Made by a program: the position numbers and the translations under genes | In this document: one piece after another, positions 49,455-61,397 of the stretch | Numbering within the stretch: position 1 is the first letter of the stretch | Layout of the letters: the number at the start of each line of letters is the position of its first letter | Source: Terfezia claveryi | Lineage: Eukaryota > Ascomycota > Pezizomycetes > Pezizales > Pezizaceae | DNA length: 64,000 nucleotides | Assembly (NCBI GenBank): GCA_015179025.1 | Contig: WHUX01000136.1 | Location: 1-64,000 of the forward strand | Reading direction: 5' to 3' | The notes under the pieces: model-generated | What the model saw: the letters and a program-made list of their open reading frames with translations, nothing else | Database searches by the model: none | What the model was told of the DNA's origin: nothing

Positions 49455-49495
49455 GGATTCACGCGAGCGTAGCGAGCGGCAACGTCTCGTATATA
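49455..49495. repeat. GC-rich motif downstream of Helitron, possible terminus
   Basis: The segment containing GCGAGCGTAGCGAGCGG stands out from the AT-rich surroundings, 60 bp after the last helicase coding. Similar AGCGTAGCGAAGCGA text is found (complement) at 51560-51597, and CTCGCTTCGCT at 59372-59382. It may be part of a Helitron 3' end, but no CTRR with a proper hairpin is convincing. Confidence 0.3.
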
Positions 49496-49640
49496 TACAC
49501 TGTTTGTTATTATTATTATATGGTATTGAACGAACCTAACTAAAATTAACTTAGTAAGGGATAATCTAAGAATCTTTTTTTGAATCTGCCTTTGATTGAA
49601 AAGTAGACTCGACAACATACTTGCGATACTATATTAACGT

Positions 49641-50809
49641 AGAAACACTCGGGCAAGACTGCAGTCTTTTTTACAGTACGGCAGTTATTCACGGTTACTT
49701 TCTTAATCATAGTTTACTTTCTTAGTCATAATTACTTTTTGACGTGTGTGGTATTCCATTTGAAGTTACACATATTCTTTCCTCAACAGGTAATTACAAT
49801 CTCCCACTACGCCCCCGGCCACCCTTTCAAATAATCTCTTCACCCCAACCTAAAGTGAGGCGGAAGCCTTTACTGGCTCAGGTTCAGCTCAGATTTCGCT
49901 TTCTGAATCATCAGAGTCAGATTCCGCAGCTCCGACTAACTAAGCTGAAGCATTGGCCGATGTACCTAATAATACCTAATGCATGATCCGGAACATTATC
50001 TACACTCTCATCATTAACGTGTTTCATTCATGGTTCTTTCCTTATTTGCCATGTCTTCATTCTTGAGTGGAACTTTCTATGAGTGTACGTTCACTATGCT
50101 TATACTGACTGAATAGGGCCTTAAGCTCGTGGGAATTTAGCCGTGTTTCCGGATGTGGGACCTTGTCGTTTTGGTGGAATTCACACGAGGGACGATGGGC
50201 CGTGGGTGGGTAAATGTATAGATGGTTAGTGGGGATGTTGTCTACAAACATCAGAAGGTTGATGTTCTATGCTTTTCTGTCTACCGTCAGCAATGCCTTT
50301 TTTTATTCACAATACAACCCGCAAGCAAATCCACCCCGGCCCTCCTCAGCGTCCTATTCAAGTTACTTTCTTATACAGTGTTACTTCCTTGTCCTCGAGT
50401 TTCTACAGTACTGTCCTCCGTTGGTGGAGAGGGTGTCCTATATTTTCAGTTTTGGCTATGACTGTAGTTCGTAAATGCGTTACCCTGAACAACTTTGTAC
50501 CTCCCTTGGCTTGGCTGTTATCTCAGTATAGTGTAGGTGCAGAATGATGTATCACTTCGTCCTAAAACCTTAGCTACCCACGTATATATATTTAGACTTT
50601 CTCATGGCCAATCAAATCGCAGTGATGTGATTCAGCCCCCGAAAGTAGCCTCTCTCGGGAAGCAAGTATCAAATAACAAATGCCAGGAATTATCTCAGCT
50701 CTACTCAGCCCTCCATCGGCGCCGGTATACTCGTACGTAAACGTGCCCATGGATCTTCGACTAACCCCCACACTACTTTATTAGCAGTTTCACCCTTCAT
50801 CCAGAAAAA
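49641..50809. other. Intergenic region, no gene recognised
   Basis: Composition returns to that of the gene regions. Several overlapping short frames (50214-50547 plus, 50057-50251 minus) show no domain or motif. The stretch ends at the stop of the minus-strand gene that follows. Confidence 0.5.
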
Positions 50810-51481
50810 TCAATGGTGAAGGATATGAAAGGGTTGAAACTGACTAAATGAAGGTAAATAATATCCTTCCACCGCATTACCTACATCCTCCCCTCCACCA
50901 CTGCCTCTTCCCCCCCTACCCCGTCCACGTGCACGCCCACGTCCACGTCCGCCATGTCCACCCAGATGATGCCCGTAATCTCCCTGCCCATGCTCCTGTC
51001 CATGCCCTAGGGTGTCCCAGATGTACCCGCCCTCATCAACCCCCAGCACCGGTGTCGGCACCCCAGTAAACTCTGGTTTCGCAGGGAGTCCGGGAATTTG
51101 GTTCTGGTTCGCCCCAAACGAGTGCGATAGCGAGTCAGGAGACCCCTCCGTCGGCGGTGGGAGTATCTCAATTTTCTCCTCCATAACCACATTGCTACTA
51201 TAGCTACTACCACCTGTCACCTTTATTCCTCCATTCCGACTTCCGGACCCTAGCCCACTCATGTTCGCTCCCGTGGCCATCCCACCACCACCACCACCAC
51301 CACTATAACTCCGTTTCTTCCCTTTATCTTTGTAGTGATATGTGGCTTTTGGCGGGCCGCCGAAGGAGGAGAACCCCATCTGTTCAGCTATGTCAATGTC
51401 GTTGTCGACGCTGTTGGTGGGGGTCTCATTGCTTTCATGTACAGAGTCGATATCGAGGTCTATGGCGTCGGGGTTGGACAT
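50810..51481 (-). CDS. Conserved-looking Gly/Arg-rich protein with AEQMGFSSFG motif
   Basis: A single open frame of 223 residues if started at ATG 51481 (MSNPDAIDLDIDSV). An upstream in-frame ATG at 51550 would add 23 residues, but the later start gives a more usual acidic N-terminus. Residues 31-41 read IAEQMGFSSFG, a motif I have seen in small fungal nuclear proteins but cannot tie to a named family. A seven-Gly run lies at about 61-67, and residues about 178-201 are RGG/RGR-rich, typical of RNA-binding or methylated regions. No intron is needed. Function is unknown; nucleic-acid binding is an inference from composition. It lies downstream of NUG1 on the same strand, with 766 bp between. 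Confidence 0.65.
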   Translation of the reverse strand: MSNPDAIDLDIDSVHESNETPTNSVDNDIDIAEQMGFSSFGGPPKATYHYKDKGKKRSYSGGGGGGGMATGANMSGLGSGSRNGGIKVTGGSSYSSNVVMEEKIEILPPPTEGSPDSLSHSFGANQNQIPGLPAKPEFTGVPTPVLGVDEGGYIWDTLGHGQEHGQGDYGHHLGGHGGRGRGRARGRGRGGRGSGGGEDVGNAVEGYYLPSFSQFQPFHILHH

Positions 51482-52247
51482 TTTAGTGAAGTTTGACAAA
51501 TGTTTGCGTTGTTGGAGGAAGTAACAATCGAGGTCTAAGGTTAGTCTCATGCCAAGCCTCTACTCGTTCGCTTCGCTACGCTTTGCTGATCGCTTTCGCT
51601 AGTCTGGCTGTTGGGGTTACAAGTCTACATACTCGTCTTACATAAGATCCATAAACGCTATATAAAAATACCCCAACACAAAGGGCATACCAATTATTTG
51701 AGCAGAAGTTCAAACACAAAACAAACACAGAATACATCACCACTGGTAAAAAATACAACGCTAACTCACTACTGTCCCCCAAAAATAAAAAAAACCTCTT
51801 CTAGCTACATTACCAAATTCCTGTCTGTGATTCAATAAGGCTGGTCCTTGGTTGGTGTGGTAGCAAGAAAGCATTGTGGGAGACTTACGGGTGCAACCAG
51901 ACTGACTACTTCGGGCCTGCTCCTATCAGCAGAGTGACCATGAACATTTATTTACTTTATATTTACTGAGATAATTACATGATGTGTACTTGGACATGTA
52001 CAACTGTGATGAGTTACTACAGCTCTCCTTGGAAATTTAAATGAAATGAACTTGTCCATGATAAAAATACAAAATAACAAAACCAACAGGGAAGAAAAAG
52101 CGACGAAACCCAGACAATACATAAGCCCCAAATGTGACATAAACGAATCACTTTTTGAGACTGGATAAGAAGAAAAGTCGGTATCTACTCAGGCTCTAGC
52201 ACTCCGCTTCTATCATGCCAAATTATCTCCTTCAGTCCGCCATCATG
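51482..52247. other. Promoter region of RGG protein and 3' flank of NUG1
   Basis: No gene is recognised. It contains a CGCTTCGCTACGC segment (about 51568-51582), a TAGTCTGG-type motif at 51600-51607 and the motif TGCAACCAGACT at 51893-51904. Confidence 0.5.
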
Positions 52248-54024
52248 CTAACTGTTCTCTTCTTCTTCATAACCTGTCTCGCCATCTCCCCACAATCCCT
52301 CCAACTTGAATTCCTTTGCCCATTCAGTGACTATCTCCTTCTGATCTGCAATCACTGCACCCGTATCCTCGCTCTTGATTCCATGAGCTTGGTGCTGAGT
52401 TCCAAGAGCTGGTGTGGCTACCGGTGGCTCTATCCACCCTTGTATTCTCCCATCTCTCCAATCTGTGATTACGCATAAAGCAGCAGAGTTAATATTCGGT
52501 ACTCCTCCCTTGCCAAGTCTTCCACGCTTCCTCGCAACTTGCACGAGGAAGTCATTTGTGAGGTCTGTAGGTGATAAGGTGAGGAGGGGGGGAATATTAT
52601 AGACGGATAACATCTTCTCAAAAAGGTGTTTCGAAGTAGAAAGGCGCTTGAGGAGTAATGTGACGGCGGGAACTGGGTCAAGAATCTGCTTAGGGGGTAC
52701 CGCATTTATCAGGATAAGCCGGGCGGTTTCGTCAATCTTGTTAGACTTCTTGCCGGCGGTATTGCCATCAGGGTTATTCCCGGGGAAGACGATACCAGGG
52801 GAATCGATTATTTTGAGCTTCTTATCAAGCTTAACTTCGCGGAGAGAGGTAGTCACACCAGCTTCGGCGCCGACAGGGCAGGCAGACATAGTTCCGCCTA
52901 CACGAGATGTAAGGGCGTTGATGACCGAGGATTTACCAACGTTGGGGTACCCGATCACCCCAACAGAGATGGAGCGCTTGAGCTGCTTTGCGTTGGCGTA
53001 GGACTTGAGGGCTTTGAACAAAGTACCAGACGTGCCTTGCATCGTGAGAGCTTTGTGGTCAAAGGTGGCTGCGTTAGGGGCGGAGGCAGTAGCTTTAAGC
53101 GGCAGGGTAGGGAAGTAACGCCGAAGGTATACCAGCCATCCCCTGAGAACATTTGGCGGTACCAAATCAATCTTGTTTAGAATAAGAATTAGCCGTTTCT
53201 CTCCCCCTTCAGCAGCCATGATTTGTCGTTCAACGGCACGAGACCGGGTACCATTGGGATCTCGTGCGTCGAGCACATAAAGAATGACATCTGCCGCATC
53301 GAGGACGTTCTTGAACATTTTGTCAAAGGCTTTCCGTGAAGTATCCTTGCGGGCCGCGCTTGATCGGGACTCTCCATCGTCATCCGGGAGAAGATGGCTG
53401 TAATCACCCCCATCCGAATCTTCATCCATTTCGTCGTCGGTGCCATCTTTACCATCGAATTCCTTTGCTCGAGCTCGTGCGGAGGCCAATAATGCAGCCA
53501 TTGCAGAGTTCCCAGTCTGCCGCAACATTAGCATATCTACCATCAAATCTAGCTTATTGACTGCCTCGGACTCACCGCCGGTGATTCATCTTCCATCTCA
53601 TCTCCCTCGCTTCCACTGCCTTCTTCCTCATCACACAGCCCACTCATCTCCTCCTCTTTTTCTACCTCCATCTCAACCTCAGTAGCTCCATTAATCCTTT
53701 GCTTTTTTGCCCTCGCCTCTTCGATTCTCCGTAACCTCACCTCCTCCTTCTTCATTCTTTCCTGCTCAATCTCCGCTAGTAACTGATCCTTGTATGGGAA
53801 GCTGTTTGGGATGTTAAGCTTCTCGGGTTTCTTCTTGGAATGTAGCTCTGGGTGCTTCTTTGCGTGTCTCCGCTCTTTTTTGGCTTTAGCGACAACCTTC
53901 TTCTCGATTTTGTGTCGGAGGCGGACAGGAACACGTTTCGATTTTTTCTCTGATGATTAGGGAATCCCTCAGCAGTTGAAAGCGGAGAAACGGGCAAAAG
54001 GAAGAACTCACTTGGTGGAACCAT
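52248..54024 (-). CDS. NUG1: Nucleolar circularly permuted GTPase, NUG1/GNL3L type
   Basis: Exports and matures 60S pre-ribosomes; found in nucleolus and nucleoplasm in yeast. Three exons on the minus strand: 54024-54012 (13 nt), 53949-53576 and 53516-52248, giving 1656 nt and 551 residues. The spliced start MVPPKKKSKRVPVRLRHKIEKK is the typical basic N-terminus, followed by PYKDQLLAEIEQER, a coiled coil and an acidic stretch. The GTPase motifs are circularly permuted: DARDP (~212), G4 NKID (~243), then G1 GYPNVGKSS (~318) and G3 DSPG (~367). Intron 2 has a plausible branch site (TGCTAAT) and its acceptor follows GCGGCAG; the frame then reads TGNSAMAALLASARARA, as in homologues. The protein looks intact. 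It is divergent from NCS1. Confidence 0.93.
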
Positions 54025-55496
54025 TGAGGCTGACCTAGGTTGGTGTTTGAGATGTAAAAGAGTATGTTGTAGGTTGGAGCCAGGAGATGAATTTCGGCCG
54101 AATGATTCTTTTTCATGTTGTGTGCCAAGAGTTGCAACCTTACTTATTACCGTAGTTGAGTTCCCACGTGACTATCCTGATCGATAATACCTTACTTCTT
54201 TTGCCCCGGACTACCTATTACATGGCTACAGCACCTGTGAAACAACTAGAAATCCATTGAATGCTGAGGTATTACCCTTGGTTACTGTTTCCTCAAGTTT
54301 GAGAGGGAGGGCTTCAGGGAACGTATCAGGCATGTACTTGCTCTCATAACAGTCAGGTTTCTAGGTACAGTATGTATAATACAGTTGTTGAATATTGAAG
54401 GGCTCGCTTTAAGCAAGCCAGGACGGTAATTCGGGGGACAAACAACCAGGGTATACCGTATTTCGGCTAGAGCGCCTGCCGATCTCCGAAGGCTCGTAAT
54501 AATACAGTATGCATTTGCTCGCGACGGTCGCCGTACCAGTAGGCTCCCATGCTCATAAGGTTCGTCTCGTGATCATGTTGGCGGTAATCCTCTGCTGCGC
54601 CCCAAACTGATATGCTTAAGGTGCGTATGTAAAACACAATAGCCATCGACAGGAAGCTTCAATTCAAGCACTGTATGTCTTTCGATTTTCTAGGCGTATG
54701 CACATGCCAACTAACGAGGGCAGTGCAAGTTAAAAATGCCCATACCACGAGAACTGCCGTATATGCATGCGTTCACCTGTTTAGGCTCAGAAGTCTACAC
54801 ATGTACGCCTACTGTACTGTACTGACAGCGAGTCCAGGCCCCGGTTGAGATACAACGCGATCTTATTTATCCCGGAGATAGAGCAGCAGAAATAGAACTA
54901 ACAAGTATAACAAAGGCCCTAGAAACTGCACGAGAGCACATACTCTGTGTCGTAGAGGCCGACAGGTACTTTTCCTAGTACTGTTCCTGCGCTGAAGTTG
55001 TTTGATAGTTCATTGGTAGCACTAAGTGCGGCGGCCGCTCCGTCTCTTCTCACTCGAGCCTCCCAAGAAACATTGGTGGCCCCCCGGCTCACCCACCTTA
55101 CTCCATCGCATTTACTGCTGACGGGAGAAAGTCCTCCTACTACTCTACTTGCCCCACACCTTTCGTGAATTCAAGCATTGTGAATTCGTTCCCATCTTTC
55201 AACTAAAGTCATTGTTCACGAGTTGATCTTCGGTTGTATCGCTGCAGCGTCATCTAGATCTCACTCACCTTCTGGGTTTTGCCCCCTGCTCACTTCACGG
55301 ACTTCGCCCCCTTCGAATTTGCAAACCTTGGGCTGGCTTTAACTCGCATTCACCCAGCCCCTCCCCCACTATTGTTGCCGAATTCTTCCACATACCATAC
55401 ATAGTCGCGCACAGGAATCATCTACAGTTGGACAAAAGAAAGATACCATCATCTTACCCTCTATAAACTAATTTGAACAAGAGGAAGACCAGAAAA
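54025..55496. promoter_or_regulatory. Divergent intergenic region between NUG1 and NCS1
   Basis: A 1472-bp region that must hold both promoters. No coding sequence is recognised. A TATA-like TCTATAAA lies at 55460-55467, only 30-37 bp upstream of the NCS1 start codon. A GC-rich GCGGCGGCCGC stretch sits near 55030. Several copies of GTACTGTACTG-type text occur at about 54815-54830. Confidence 0.5.
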
Positions 55497-56458
55497 ATGG
55501 GGAAAACGTAGGTTTCTACCCACAGCTCTTAGCTGAGGCCCCACACCTCTAGCCTCTAATCGACTAGAAGGAACTTAATTCACGTATCTGCTGCCGGTAA
55601 AGACAACTAACTCTCTGTTTTGGGCATCATTAGTCAATCTAAGCTCAGTCATGAACAGCTCACTGAACTACAGAAGTCAACATTATTTGAGAGGAAAGAA
55701 CTGCAACAGTGGTACAAAGGTAGGAGATTCTCCTGAACCAACGCTGACGGTTTCCTAGCGTTGAAAGTGTCAGGAGCCTGAATACTCACATACATGATTT
55801 AGGTTTTCTTAAGGATTGCCCGTCGGGGGCCTTGACCAAGCCAGAGTTTCAAAAGATATATAAGCAGTTCTTCCCCTTTGGAGACCCGACAACCTTTGCC
55901 GATTACGTTTTCAATGTTTTTGACGCCGATCGGTCAGGAACAATTGACTTTAAAGAGTTCATCTGCGCACTCAGCGTAACCAGTAGAGGGACTCTAGATG
56001 ATAAGCTGAAATGGGCCTTCCAGCTTTACGACATTGATGGGGATGGGGAGATAAGCTATGACGAGATGCTACAGATCGTGGAGGCAATCTACAAAATGGT
56101 GAGAGCTCTCAAAAGCTGTCTTACAGCTCTATTCACAGCTAACTGTCTGTGTTTGGAACTAGGTTGGAAGCATGGTAAAGCTTCCGGAGGACGAAGATAC
56201 TCCCCAGAAGAGAGTAGCAAAGATTTTCCGGATGATGGATAAGGACGAGGTACTTCTCCTTGACGCACCTCCATCCCCTCAATCGCGGAAACTAATAATA
56301 TGGCCCTCTAGAATGGAAGCTTGACAATGGATGAGTTTCGTGAAGGCAGCCAGAAGGTGAGATGGTTTGTTTTGTGCTGAGACCTGGCAGCAGGCTAACC
56401 TCGATACTAGGATCAAACAATAGTCTCAGCCCTATCCCTCTACGACGGCCTAGTGTAG
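55497..56458 (+). CDS. NCS1: Neuronal calcium sensor 1 / frequenin homologue
   Basis: Myristoylated EF-hand protein that regulates phosphatidylinositol 4-kinase and calcium responses in fungi. Six exons: 55497-55507 (11 nt), 55634-55719, 55803-56098, 56163-56249, 56312-56356 and 56411-56458, giving 573 nt and 190 residues, exactly the usual frequenin length. The start MGKTQSKLS gives Gly2 for N-myristoylation. EF1 is degenerate ([12 protein letters not shown]), as in the family. Loops EF2 ([12 protein letters not shown]), EF3 ([12 protein letters not shown]) and EF4 ([12 protein letters not shown]) are complete. It ends [10 protein letters not shown]. Intron positions are set by keeping this conserved sequence. 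Looks intact; identity is nearly certain. Confidence 0.96.
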
Positions 56459-59400
56459 ATCAGTCACAAGAATGATGCCTCCGGTTTTCGTCCATCACAG
56501 GAATATCGAAAGAATGAATCGAGCCTGGGATGGAATTATTTGCTTTTGCTCATAGAGATTGGCTCTTGAGGCCTAGCGGTGTATCTCAGGAGAGACTCGA
56601 ATGGTTGAGCACTCAATAGTGGGGGATCGGAATGGAGTTTCGGATGTCGTATGATGGATTTTCCTTTTTCCGTAGGCGCATGCTGCAGGTTTTGTGGGAT
56701 GGGAGTTGTGTTTTTCACCTTGCCCCGCACAGAGCTTTCAGTGTTAGGTTTGCAACAAGGATAAGATAGAGATCACACAATCATTCAAAAACTGAGCCCG
56801 TTAAGTAAGTATTCTGTGAGCGGGCTTATGTGTGTCCTGACATCCTTTCCCTCTTGGTGGCTGTGTCATAGCATTCTTTTTCCCGCTTTCTTGGCTCTCA
56901 CTCGTACTTATGTTTTGCCCCCCTTACATTGTGCCATACCTTTTTCATGCCTTTTAGTTTGTTTACTCTATTGTACCTCAGAAGAAGCGCGTTTTTTTGT
57001 CGGCGTACTGAATGAAAATCTCAAACAGATTAGAAATCTCAATATCTGGGACTGTAGTAGTAGATATCGGTCGAGTTTATGATGCCTAACCTGTTCGGAA
57101 GGGCACGATGCAACCAGACTATTAGTGCACAACACCCTCTAGACTACGAACGCACGAGACTAGATGAGAGGAGCCTCAAATCTAGACTAGCTAACGAAGA
57201 GTCTATATACTTCAGACTAAATTATCTCTGTGATAGCAAGTTCTATGCACACACAGCAGAGGTTTGAGACCAGAACATACATACTGTATGTACAGTATTA
57301 TAGAAGCTACAGGTCTTCATGGGTCGGGAGTCGGCGTTGGAGAGAGTGGTGGCGGATTTCGTTCACCGAATTTCCTTTAGCTATAAGGGGTTTTGGGACA
57401 GCAGAGGCCGGCCAAATCCGGCCGAATATGTGATCTCTAGATACCGGTAGCTTGAATACGAGTACTACCCCCTCAATCCAAAAAAAAAGGGTCTTTTTTA
57501 CCTAACTTGTACTGTATGATGGTTGTATTGGTACATATACAACAATAATAAGAGACACCGTGCTGCCCGGCTCCCCCTTCCCCACCACTATGTAAAATCC
57601 CAACCGGACTGTAAACCAACTAAGTAGGGTATTTGTTATTTTGGCAGCGCAACAAAGTCTGGGAACGTAAACAGCTTTTTTTTTTTTTTTTTTAAATAAA
57701 AAAATTCGTCGTGTGTGGATACTATGATGAGCCGCCACCCAAGGTGGGTTCAAAGTAAGACGAGAAACAGAGCATCTGAGAATAAAGCCCCCCCGGCAAA
57801 AAATTATCGGGATGTTTTATATCAATTTAGATGTAGGTATGATCAGTGCACACATAGACGATCGAATTAAATTCTAACAAATTACTTTTGTTTTGGTTGC
57901 GTTACTCTTAAGTTCTCTGAGATTGATTTGCGCTCTTGTGCTCGGACTTTGGTTTTTGGCGGGAAGTCCTCTTTTCCGAAATACTACAGCATGGCTACAT
58001 AATATACATAGATAGCTAACCAAAGTACCTGTGTAGGGGGAATATGCTGTGGGATGCATGTACATTACCTATTTATATATATATAACCTTTGTTTTAACC
58101 AAAACCGACAGTCACCTTTGATGAACTTGTTGACTCTACCAAATGTTGACAAAGTATGACCTCCGTTTTATTATTATTTTTCTACTCTCCAGGCACTGCG
58201 GGCTACTGTAGACTATATGAAGCTCAAGAAAATTGAGGGACATGAGTTTGGAAGAGAGTATAATCCTGCCCATCGTAAAAAAACCCTTCTTGTGAAACAA
58301 GACTATATATCTTTTCCCTGTACATATATATAAACTTCTCATGCAGGTTAAGCAAAGCTGTTTACCCTGAGTCGACATTCCCGATTAGTTCAATATAGCG
58401 TGGGCATTTTGCCTTGACTTAGAAAACCCTAGATCTGGCTTGTAGTTTTGAAAAGTCCCTCTGCGAGGAAGTTGTGTGGCCAAAAGATAAACTCTGCGGC
58501 TGATGGAAGAGCCATTGACAACCGGCCCTACATCTATGTACATACCACCCCAGCTTCCGCCCCAGTCATGTCATAAGTACCATACCGCACATGCTTCTAT
58601 TTACCAAGTAGAAAAAAAAATTGAATATTTTGGAGATATGTATATCTACTCAGAGGTCGTTGTGCCAACCAGACTATGTATATCAGTTTCCCTGAACAAG
58701 TAGTCGCGTGGTAGCCTCGACTGCCGAGCATAACCACACATGCGCCGAAAGAGATTATGACATCACATTATCTTCTAGTGCGGGGTATCCCTGCTCGTTA
58801 CTTGGAGATGAACTACACAGCTGAACTATTTCTCCAGATTTACAGGTTTCGGGCTCTGCGCCAAATTGATATTTGTTCGCAATTGAAAGGTATATTCACT
58901 TCTTAATGGTCTGCCCCTACCATCTTACTTGGAGAGTGGTGAGATGACGCAGTTTTCTTCTTCCTCCAGCTTACTTACATACGGTAACTTGGGGAAGGAG
59001 AATGTATCATTCTTTGGGCTTTTGCCGTTGTATAGACAGATACCCTTCCAGTTGGAAATCGGGGGGTCCTCGATGGACATGGAATACCTGAGGTTCTATA
59101 GAGGTACTCAAGGTATGGCCTTGCCTACAGGTGTACTTACGTATACTTAGTATATTTAAATGATGTAATGAGCGCGCAGAGCTGTTCGGCATTCCGGGCG
59201 GGATTCCTTAGTGATAGAGTGCAACTACTAGTGGCACTTGAAGTTGAGATCAAGACTCGACCAGCATCATATACCGAGTCAGACCCCCCACGACGACGAC
59301 CCTACAACAAAGCTTTTCAGTCAACAGTATATAGTATATATAGTATAGTATATATACATATTATGGAAATACTCGCTTCGCTATTTGATTGGCCCGCGGG

Positions 59401-61397
59401 CAATCAAATCATACACGTCTTTTTGTGTAATTGGGCCAGTTACAACGGCTAGATTACCGTTTGTTTGGAGGAATTATTTAGGGATTATATGATAAGAGTT
59501 AAAAAGTACCGACTCCTGTACAATATTTTATTTAAATGGGATAAAGTGAACCTGCAGACATGGGATCCGGCCGCAGCTAAAGCGTTAAGGTTACTAACTT
59601 AGCTGCTGCAGCCCGCAAATTTCATCGAGCGAGCCAGGGATGCTGTGAATAAACGTGAGAACGTGCGATGGGGGAAATGGTAGGGGTGCATAAGGCATGG
59701 GCGATGAACAAATATTGACGAGAGGGAGGAATTAGACGCCACTTCCTTTCCCTCAATTGGCGAGATGACCAACGGATGGACTGACGACGTGGTGAGTTTG
59801 GGGGGATGGCCTGTCATGTCATCGCCATCTGGCTGGACAACAACATGGTGGACAACACAGGATGATGTTATGTGGATGTGGTGAATCAACAATTCAAACG
59901 TAATGCAAGTCGATGTGGCAGTTAGTGTCAGTCGCTATCATCACCAACTACAGGGGGTAAATCATCTGGCTTGTGGAACCTCGCAACTGCCACCGACGCA
60001 ATTTGCAGATGTGTTTTCTCAACCAGCGGACAGAGATTCAGACTAAAATATGCGGGTTGGTTATTCTGTAGGTATGTATTTCGCTTCTGAGAAGGCTATC
60101 TTCCAAGTGGGATACAGAGAGGTTCTGGCTTTCCATCCCCGGCTGTTTTAGAAGTTCAAGGCACATTGCCGGCCCTTGCCAGTCCCGCCGCAGGCGCATA
60201 CCATAGTACATTGCATAAAGTACGATGATACATACATACTGTATGTAGATAGATTTGCGCTGGAAAACATTGTTTGAAGTTCTCATCTGGTACAGGTACC
60301 CCTTGTAATAGAAAACCGTGTATCCTTGCTTCTCGTCGGGGATCAGGTCATGTACTGTACAGCAGTAGTATGTCACAGCATCCTCCTTAATGGGAGAAGG
60401 TCCACATTCGCGCCCGCTGGAGTCTACACCCTCTGGCACCCCCGCTATCCCGCCTGCAGGCTATCAATTCCCTCCCCCCCCCGTTCCTGTTGAGCCATGC
60501 ATGCATCGCACCGCACTCAGATATTGCGCCCATCAGAACAATTATCACCACCATCCTCTCCCACTTCAAGAGCTGCAGTCCCTTGCCTACAGCATGCCGG
60601 AGAATTACTTAGCTCTTGATTAAAGTTGGAAAGAAAGAAAGAAAAAAATTAGAAAAATAAAAAAACTGAGAAGCATGCTTTGCCAACTCACAGCTTTTTG
60701 ATCAACAGGCTGTACAACTATCTCCCTGTTCCATTCTATAGCATATCGCACAAGTTAATACAGCCTTCGAACGACTTGAGGCCTCTCCAATCGAATTCTT
60801 TCCTACCCCACACTCCCCCAGCTTTTAACCCATTGTGCTGGCAGAAAACGGCTGCTCTGATACTTCAAGCTAGCTTCATTTCGACACAAGCAGCGCCAGC
60901 ACAAGCAACGCAGGCACCTCTCCCTTACCTGGCTCCTCGGGACGGTGAGTTGTCGCTACAGATCAATGCCGGGTAGGAGGAAGGGTTGGGCAGCAGACGA
61001 AGACGACGTAGGAGCTCAATTAGCAGCAAAAGTACTAGTGGGACCCACAAGATTAGGGGCCCATAGGTGATCAGTGCACAACCATTAAACAGGAGGACTA
61101 TCCCCCACCAGCATCGTGGCATTTGAAACGGAACCATCAGCATCATCCCATCGCGTGTTTGGAGTTTCTGGAGTGTGAATTGGAAAGGGCACCGGGTCCT
61201 GAGAGTGCTGCACCAGGGTCTTATACACTTGCGCAAAACCATAATCTATACGTCACACAGATCTCCTTCACCATTGATAGTTCCCGGAAAAGAAAGGCGA
61301 CAGACCGATAAGCGAGCAGACGGACAGCTCACTAGATTAAGACCTAGCCGGTCGTGCATAGCATCTCATTACGTCGTCCTGAAAAGCAAATTCCAGC
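56459..61397. other. Long intergenic region, no gene recognised
   Basis: About 4.9 kb without a convincing gene. Open frames at 58929-59150 (plus), 59599-59892 (minus) and 60038-60439 (minus) have no domain I can name. It contains a 17-18-base T-run near 57677-57694 and AACCAGACTA motifs at 57112-57121 and 58677-58686. An 18-bp sequence (ACATACATACTGTATGTA) is shared between 57275-57292 and 60230-60247. There is a TATA microsatellite and palindrome at about 59326-59409. The part nearest 61397 should hold the KXD1 promoter. Confidence 0.5.
59383..59409. repeat. GC-centred palindrome
   Basis: ATTTGATTG (59383-59391) pairs with CAATCAAAT (59401-59409) around CCCG/CGGG, so the arms are 13 bp with one unpaired G. 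It directly follows CTCGCTTCGCT and a TATA-type microsatellite (about 59326-59362). It could be a transposon end or a transcript hairpin. Confidence 0.65.

Larger units (their letters stand above)
37781..49640. other. AT-rich, RIP-like transposon graveyard
   Basis: Composition shifts sharply to AT-rich here and returns near 49640. It starts with a T-run (37799-37823). Each coding remnant inside has many stop codons that are one transition from CAA, CAG, CGA or TGG, while reading frames are kept over kilobases. That is the pattern of repeat-induced point mutation rather than slow decay. Contents: a pogo-like transposase with a solo LTR inside it, an inverted-repeat element, a dioxygenase-like pseudogene and a Helitron. 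Confidence 0.8.

Noticed and set aside
50214..50547. Overlapping short frames upstream of the RGG gene
   Set aside because: Three frames overlap with none favoured, no motif, no plausible splice extension.
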